Part shown: positions 57,851 to 64,000 of the stretch, piece after piece
Layout: each line of letters starts with the position of its first letter
How positions within the stretch are numbered: position 1 is the first letter of the stretch
Source of the DNA: Cerioporus squamosus
Lineage: Eukaryota; Basidiomycota; Agaricomycetes; Polyporales; Polyporaceae
Direction of reading: 5' to 3'
DNA length: 64,000 nucleotides
Assembly (NCBI GenBank): GCA_022592435.1
Contig: JABYQS010000176.1
Coordinates: 1 to 64,000, forward strand
Notes under the pieces: model-generated
What the model was told of the DNA's origin: nothing
Databases searched by the model: none
What the model saw: only the letters and a program-made list of their open reading frames with translations
Translations under genes and position numbers: made by a program

Positions 57851-59186
57851 GCGAGGAAGGTGAGCGGAGACGGACATAGATCAGAGAGACACAGCGCGAT
57901 AATGGGCAGACGGCGAAGGCAAGGAGACAGACGGCGAGGAAGCAGAGAAGCACAGCGCTGGAGAGCGCTGGCGGCCCGCATTGCGCCGTCGCCAAATCCG
58001 ACCGCGGGAACTCGCGCGGTAGGGTTAGGTGTGTGGACTTTGTGCGGGTATTCGTACGCTCGACGACTTGATACGATTTTACTCGGGATCAGTTTGGCAT
58101 GCTCCGTCTCGCATTCATTGCCTGCGGTTCTCTCGTACCATCCTCCTCCGGACTGCAGGCGTCCAAGCGGCCATGACACAGCTCGCCCATCGCACTCGGC
58201 CATTTCCAAACGGGTTCGACCGCTACGGAGTGCAGTAGAGTGTCTCTGTTTACGCCCGTCGCGGACAGCCGCTGAGCAAGAAGACGGACCGGGAGAGTCG
58301 ACCTCCATCCTGGACGTTCCAATCACAACAGGTGTGCGGGCATTCACGGCTCACGGCAGCCCGCGCAGGACACGAGTCTTAAGTACTGACTTCTTGGCCA
58401 GCGCGTCGGGCCGAACGAGCAAAGGTGCTCTAAACAAGCCATGGCCTGTGCGTCCGGGGGCGGTTGGAATTGCGACAATATGTCGGTGAAACGGTAGTCT
58501 GCTGTCTATGTACAGCTGGATGCAGCGACTCATTCCTTACTCTGCGTTCCATAGTGTCACCTTGGGTCACCCGCCCTGAGGAGACCTTCCAGCTAGGACA
58601 TGGCCAGGACGCTCGGCCCTGGGAGATACTTCCAGCGAGGCAGAATGGTTCCCCTGCTGTTCAAGGGTGCGGATGGCGCCCCATAGCTGCGAAGACTTTG
58701 CCCAAACGTCATGACCTATCTCCGACTCCCGGAACACGCTGAGTATCTGTCCGCGCGGTGGCATCAGAGCAGTCGCATCACGCATCCAGCTTTGTCCGCT
58801 TTGTCCGAGACGGCGTATGTGGATGTTCGGCACTCGTTTGACCGCTCACGCCCGTGAAGCATCCCTCCGGGCCTCCCTCTATCTCAATCCCAGTTATTCT
58901 TGACGAGAAACAAGGGCGTTGCATGCGCGGTCTGCCAAGGGCCCAGTCGCCAACGCATCGGAAGCCAGTTGCACGGCTAGCGAGATCATATGGCCAGAAT
59001 GATCGTGCGCGCGATCTGATCTCTGTCGCTGATCTCGCGCCAAAGTTCAGTGGTTTGGGGGCCTCCGGAGTCCTCCGGCGCTTTCCGCTTCCTCCCCGAC
59101 CTTCCCCATTCCACTGCTTTCCTTTTTCCCTCATCCTCCGCGTCACAGCTCCCTTCCCCGTCTACGTATCCGTCCCTCAAGCCGTC
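57851..59186. other. no supported gene
   Basis: About 1.3 kb with overlapping ORFs and no motif. The right end (59060-59186), rich in pyrimidines and followed by an ATG near 59187, may be the promoter of the micro-exon gene to the right. Confidence 0.35.
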
Positions 59187-62066
59187 ATGACCGCAGGTGT
59201 GTGTCCTGCACATCTTATGGCAGTCAGCCCATCCTCATACGGTTCCGGGTCTGAGGTTCTCGCCGCTCCGTCTCGCCGCGCACAGCCAAGCCATCAGAAC
59301 ATGGTATCCCTCTTCATGGTGTCGCGATTCCATACGACGGCTCACTGCGGCTTCCTGCAGGCAAGCAACGGACTTCGGGCACTCAAACAGCCCCCGACGG
59401 ACAAGGTACCTCCCATTTCGATCACCCTAACAGGATGTGCTCACGTCGAGGCAGTTTCGCAGAGCATCGTCCTCGAACAGTGGCAAGCAGGGGGCACAGG
59501 TATGGGGTGGCATCGTATCTACGTGTCTTCGTCTGACTGAAGCTTCCTTGCCTCAGTGACTCAACGCGTGGAGGTTGAGCAACGGACGTCGACCGCACAA
59601 GGTGCGTGATGACTGCTTCGGACTGTGGATATTGGGCCGCTGATGGCAGGAATGCAGGCTGTCAGACGATGCGATTTGAGCACGTCAACTTCTCAGGGGC
59701 GGGTACGTGGTCATCGGCTCTGGTCGTTGTCGACCGTGATTGACTTGATCTTGGAAGGGGGTACCCAGAGTGTCGAGATCGAGCAGCCTGTCGGTGTAGC
59801 GAAAGGTGAGTAACGGTTTTAAATCGTGTCCGCCCCAATTCCTGATCCGATTGCGTAGATGTGCAGAAGTTGCGTGGTGAACAGATCTTTCGGCCGAACA
59901 GAGGTGAGTCGTGCTCATTTTATCTCACTCCACCTCCTCATGGTCTTCAAGTTACGCAACACATTCGCGGTACGCTGGTCGATGCCTCGGGCAAAGGTAG
60001 GTTCTTATCCCATCTGCCTGGACGGCGTTGTTGAATATGATGCTGCACAGAACCTAAGGTAACTTTCGGCAATGTTTTCGCGGACGCAGATCACCAGTCG
60101 GGTCCTGTCAGTGAGTCTATTTCAACCATTCTCGCCTTATGTTCTTCGGAGCTAACTATCCTCTTGCAGATGTAGCCCCAGCTCAGTCGCCTCAGGAGGC
60201 AGATCACGGACTTGCTCGTAAGTCTTTGCGTACTCTAGCCCTCCTGGTGCGGTATCATGATTCTCCCTTGGAATTTGTAGCAGCGCCATGGCGAGAACAG
60301 TCCCTGGAATATGCCAGTGTACCTCGTGAGTCTTCTGGAATTCCGAGGCCTCCGCCCGTGATCTGACAAACATATCTGCACAGCAAGCGATGCCGCTCGG
60401 GCGGGACCCCCTATGGCGAACACGTCGGCAGGTCAAGAACCGGATGTGACCGTTGACGGTGCGTATTCAGCCTCAGAGCTCGGGGGACTTCCATGCAACC
60501 AGGACGAGTGTGGCACGTTCGCAGTCCGACCTCTGGACACGTCGTGCGCCTCAGGCTCTGATTCATGCATGGATGGCACCCTAGTCACATCTGCTGAGGC
60601 TGCTCGTTCTGATTTCACATCTGCTTAGGATCCTCAAATGAATCCACCGCTGGCGTGAACATTCCTGGTAAGTCCGATTCCCCCTATGTGATGTCAGCGA
60701 GTATAGCGGGGTTCGCCAGAGGGTGCGGCACGTTCTGCGTCCGACCTCTGGACACGTCGTGCGCTTCTCTGTGGTGTTCCGCTGTGCTCCATCCGCGAAT
60801 TAGGTCCGAGAAGCCATTTCCCAAAAGGCGAGGCACGTTCTGCGTCCGACCTTTGGACACGTCGTGCGCCCTTCGGGAATGGCCTTTCTTGTGGCTGTCT
60901 GCCGTCGGTCTTTGAGTTATCCGCCAATGCTGAGTGATGTGTTTCCTAGATCTGACAAATGTTGCCTCTGCCCCCCAGTCCGCTGCGGCAGGTACGTATG
61001 CTGTTATCATCAATGGGTTATGCCTGCATTGACATGGGATATTGGCACACAGAACGAACTGTCACGGTCCCCGAAGGATGTAAGGGTGCATTGTTGATTG
61101 AGTATGCCCCGGTCCCTGACTTTGGGTGATACAGGTTTTCCTGAAATCTTCCCGGCTTCCATGATGGCAGACCAACACGCGCCGAACGTTCGAGTGAAAA
61201 AGCGGGAGCTGTCAGGTGCGCTTTCACATGTGGGAAGGAAGCTGGGGTCTCATTGCTCCTCGGCTTTACAGATCCTCCCTTGCCCGCTAGCCGACGTCTC
61301 CAGCCTCCTGGCGAAGCCGATGAAGATGTCACAAGTCTTCAGCCACCGCGCGAGCCCTCAGTAGCGGCGACGTCGATCATTCAACCTGATTCTTCGCACC
61401 CCAACGGCGATGATGACTCCCGGTCGCTGTGCAACGCCGAGTGCTCAGGGCCACCCCCGGCTGCGCACTCACGCCGCACCTCTGTGGACTCCTCTAGGGC
61501 TGCAGGCTCAAGCACGCAACGCAGGCAGACAACCGCGCGTAGCGATCACGTAACCCGCACGACGCGCGAGTCAGAGAGCACAGCTCGGCGCCAGCGGCCC
61601 AACCCATCCAGGCCAGAGCAGAGCATGCCAGATCCGTGGCCAAAGCTCGCCACCTATGGAAGTAAGTGTGTGTCTTCTCAGGCTGACTACATGCTAATGC
61701 CAGCGTGCGTCAGAGGACTTTTTTGGTGTCGTGATAGAGCATCGGAGGAAGGGCGGTCCAAGTTCGTAATTGTTAGTGATGTCTCTTGGTAGATTTAGTT
61801 GACCAGTATTCTGTTGGTGTTCAGCTGCCGTGCGTGCTCTGGACGACATATCGCAGCCCACAGATAGGTCTGAGGATGCCACAGCCAATGAATCAGGTGT
61901 GTTACTGCCTTCAAACCTGCGTCTTGACGTCACAGATTGACGACTTATATTCAGTGGCAGACGAACTGGCCCACGCCTTGCCGGCTGAAGCTGAGACTAC
62001 CAAGGACAAGGAGGTCACAGGGCCGGTGAGTGAAGTATTGATCTCTCGTCAGCGACATGCTCAAAT
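59187..62066 (+). CDS. candidate micro-exon 5' part of the TET/JBP-like gene
   Basis: From the ATG near 59187 the sequence can be divided into many short segments of about 40-110 nt, each bounded by good acceptors and donors, for example donors at GTATGGGG (59507), GTGCGTGA (59600), GTGAGTAA (59806) and GTGAGTCG (59903). Introns are about 50 nt. No domain is seen in these pieces; they are Ser/Thr/Gln-rich. This fits a long disordered N-terminus preceding the dioxygenase at 62-64 kb, but joining of individual exons was not proven, and it could be a separate gene or include non-coding DNA. The three palindromic repeats at 60.5-60.9 kb lie inside it. Confidence 0.35.
60512..60549. repeat. palindrome core, copy 1 of 3
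   Basis: A 38-bp core starting ggcacgttc and ending gtcgtgcgc, self-complementary around a gacctct loop. The arms continue the pairing: gcctcag at 60471-60477 pairs with ctgaggc near 60594-60600, and ccatgca on the left with tgcatgg on the right. Confidence 0.75.
60727..60764. repeat. palindrome core, copy 2 of 3
   Basis: Same 38-bp core with three differences from copy 1. Its arms are different in sequence from those of the other copies and partly complementary to each other (agcggggttcgccagag on the left against ctctgtggtgttccgct on the right). Confidence 0.75.
60832..60869. repeat. palindrome core, copy 3 of 3
   Basis: Same core, one base different from copy 2. Arms again pair with each other and not with the other copies' arms: gagaagccatttcccaaaag on the left against cttcgggaatggcctttctt on the right. 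Confidence 0.78.
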
Positions 62067-64000
62067 GTGTGGATCCAAAAGGTATGTGAAGTCGAGCTCA
62101 TCGAGCTCCAAACCGACTTTCTCGATCTTGTCATGATGAGTGAACTCCGTGGCACACCAGTCGAAGACGACAGGGAAGACGACGGACCCTCACATGATGA
62201 AGCTACGACGGAGGATGGCTCCCTAGGATCCGGATCGCAACTTCACCTTCCGCCCGATCCAGCATACAACGAAATGCCTGCTTTGCGCTCTCATTTGCCT
62301 GCGGGTGCTCGTCCGCCAGCTGAGGTTCGCCCTTCAACTGTGCCTCGGACTGCTTTCTACCGTCGATTTTCTGCTTGTCATCGTCGCTCATCGCCATCTC
62401 GTCCGTCTTTGCCCCCTCCTGTGTCCTCCCCATCTCCTGCGACCTTGCCATCCCGTTCGCCCTCGCCGTCTCATGCATCATCACCCTCTCGCACATCCTC
62501 ACCATGTGGCGTGCCCTTATCATCTCGCGTACCCCCGTCTTCAGTTCTTCCCTCCTCAGCCTCGTCTACCCGCACAGTTGCACCAAGCAAACACGTCAAC
62601 TCGGTTGGGAAGAAGAAGAAGAAAAAGAGTCCGCTCCGAGTAGCACAGGACAAGGTCCGTCGGAAGGAGTATCGTCGGGGAGAGCGGGCAACTGCGTCAG
62701 CCGAGAGGGCCCTCGATGATCAGGCTCGCTTTGGTCTGCTTCCAGGCACCGCACGCCGGCGGCTGAAACAGTGTTCACTCATGGTTCTGAGGGTCATGAA
62801 GGCTGTCAAGCTTGACGTCTTGTGCGAGGCTCATGGCATCCCCAAGCCCCCGAGCACCGGCTCATTGCGCAAGGGCCTCGGCAAACTGGGCCTCCGTGCG
62901 GGCATATTCTCGGTTGCCAATCCCGGTTTCATTGGACGTTATATCCCACCAAGCCCATCTGACACATGGGCATATACCCTCGCTGAACTGCGACAGAAGG
63001 GTTTCCAGGTCATCAAGTGGAATGGACGGTAAGAGCATCTGACGCACAGTCCAGCGTTTGAGACACTAACCAGAGTATACAGGGACCCAATCGCCATCTC
63101 AGACCGTGAAGGTCGCGTGTTCATGATGCTCGCTGGGCGGCCAAAGGATGGTGCTGCTTGGACTGAGGTGTGCGGGGAAGCCGTCCGAGCGATGAACGAA
63201 GAAGGCCGGATGTACACAGGCAATACCGAGGCTGGTGAACCGCATCGACGAGGCGACTACCCGAACGCATCTGGTGGTTTCTCATTTGGAGGCGGACAGA
63301 AGGTGTGTGAGTTGCCCTTCCTGAAATCTCTCTACTCATGGGCTCTGTTCATTGCAGAAACCATCTAATATGGCCCACGACTCTGCTTTCAAAGCGAAGC
63401 TGATGGAGCAGTTGCGCCAGAACAGCGCTCTTCTCCGTATCGCCGGCTTCATAGACGGTGAGTGACTGTGATCCTTTATCTGGGGCATACAGTACTCACA
63501 GGCCAGCCGCAGCATGCTTCCTCCAGTATGCACCCCGGCTGTATGCTCACTATGAGAAAGTCACGAACGAGCTCCTGGAAAAGGACAGCTCTTTGCGCAA
63601 GATGTTCGACAACTGTGTCTTTGCGGCGGCGACACTAAACATCGGACCCAAGGTCCGCACATACATTCACACTGACCATCTCAACTTCGCTGCAGGATGG
63701 TGCGCGGTGGTAGCCCTCGGCGACTTCGACCCTGAACAAGGCGGTCACCTCGTCGTATGGGATCTTGGACTTGTCATCGAGTTTTCACCGGGCTCCTTGA
63801 TCTTCCTGCCTTCTGCGATCCTCCGCCACTCCAACCTGCCTATTGCCGAGCACGAGTCCCGGTACTCGTTCACGCAATACACTGCGGGTGGTCTTTTCCG
63901 ATGGGCTGAATTCGGATTTCAGTCCCTGAAGTCCCTGCGTGCAAGCGGCCAGACTTTGAACACCCCCAGTTGGCAGCGGTGGGAGGAGGGAATAGGACGA
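62067..64000 (+). CDS. TET/JBP-like 2OG-Fe(II) dioxygenase, 3' end beyond the window
   Basis: A predicted DNA-base (5-methylcytosine or thymine) oxidase of the fungal TET/JBP family, which in mushroom-forming fungi is expanded and often carried by KDZ transposons. A Ser/Pro-rich disordered region and a lysine run (GKKKKKKSPLR, NLS-like) come first. Then follow FGLLPGTARRRLKQC, GIFSVANPGFIGRYIPP, LRQKGFQVIKWNGRDPIAIS, RVFMMLAGRPKD, HRRGDYPNASGGFSFGGGQK, LLRIAGFID, APRLYAHYEKV, and the oxygenase core: IHTDHLNFAAGWCAVVALGD (Fe ligands His 63668-63670 and Asp 63674-63676), GGHLVVWDLGLVIEFSPGSL, AILRHSN (Fe ligand His 63837-63839) and SRYSFTQYTAGGLFRW (2OG-binding Arg 63860-63862). Introns lie at 63029-63082, 63303-63357 and 63458-63506. 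No frameshift or stop is seen. The true start lies upstream and is not fixed; the C-terminus is missing. Confidence 0.9.

Overview
The window is nuclear DNA from a filamentous fungus, most likely a wood-decaying agaricomycete of polypore type. The evidence is GC-rich genes broken by many 50-60 nt GT-AG introns, a basidiomycete-type P450, secreted two-domain WSC proteins, a polyporopepsin-like aspartic protease, an AA9 lytic polysaccharide monooxygenase with a CBM1, a KDZ-class transposase with CxC5/CxC6 cysteine clusters, and a fungal TET/JBP-type dioxygenase. Coding sequence alternates with long gene-poor stretches that hold retrotransposon footprints.

Layout. 0.5-2.7 kb: cytochrome P450 (+). 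2.7-11.3 kb: gene-poor, with two solo LTRs that have matching 5-bp target duplications (7705-8186 and 10237-10822) and a broken hypothetical gene with a partial second copy. 11.3-18.1 kb: four WSC loci (one complete, one with a one-base frameshift, and one 5' half and one 3' half that may be the parts of a single gene split by an inversion) around a polysaccharide deacetylase (-). 18.4-20.2 kb: A1 aspartic protease (-). 22.9-25.7 kb: NADAR-domain protein with a long low-complexity N-terminus (+). 26.4-32.0 kb: two tandem sugar-porter paralogues (-), one broken and one intact, with a tRNA-Ile(AAU) between them. 35.0-36.8 kb: a third sugar porter (-). 39.1-42.4 kb: SAP18 (-), an AlkB-like dioxygenase (+) and a tiny five-exon NEDD8/Rub1 gene (-). 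42.7-44.4 kb: decayed Crinkler/RHS-like NTPase-nuclease gene (+). 44.9-46.3 kb: AA9-CBM1 monooxygenase (-).

47.9-54.6 kb is a KDZ DNA transposon region: an iterated palindromic repeat, subterminal repeats, a complete six-exon transposase of 688 codons, and unrecognised reverse-strand coding blocks. 55.5-57.1 kb is a xylitol/sorbitol-type dehydrogenase (-), followed by a small unknown gene (-). From 59.2 kb to the right edge lies a transposon-type TET/JBP dioxygenase gene, probably with a micro-exon N-terminal part, cut off by the window end. Three unusual imperfect palindromes sharing a 38-bp core sit in its 5' part.

Functionally, the monooxygenase, sugar porters and polyol dehydrogenase fit use of plant cell-wall sugars; the WSC and deacetylase genes fit cell-wall polysaccharide binding and modification; the KDZ and TET/JBP genes represent the mobile DNA-modification system known from mushroom-forming fungi. 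Single-base frameshifts occur in six otherwise conserved genes, so either the assembly has residual indel errors or the region is decaying.
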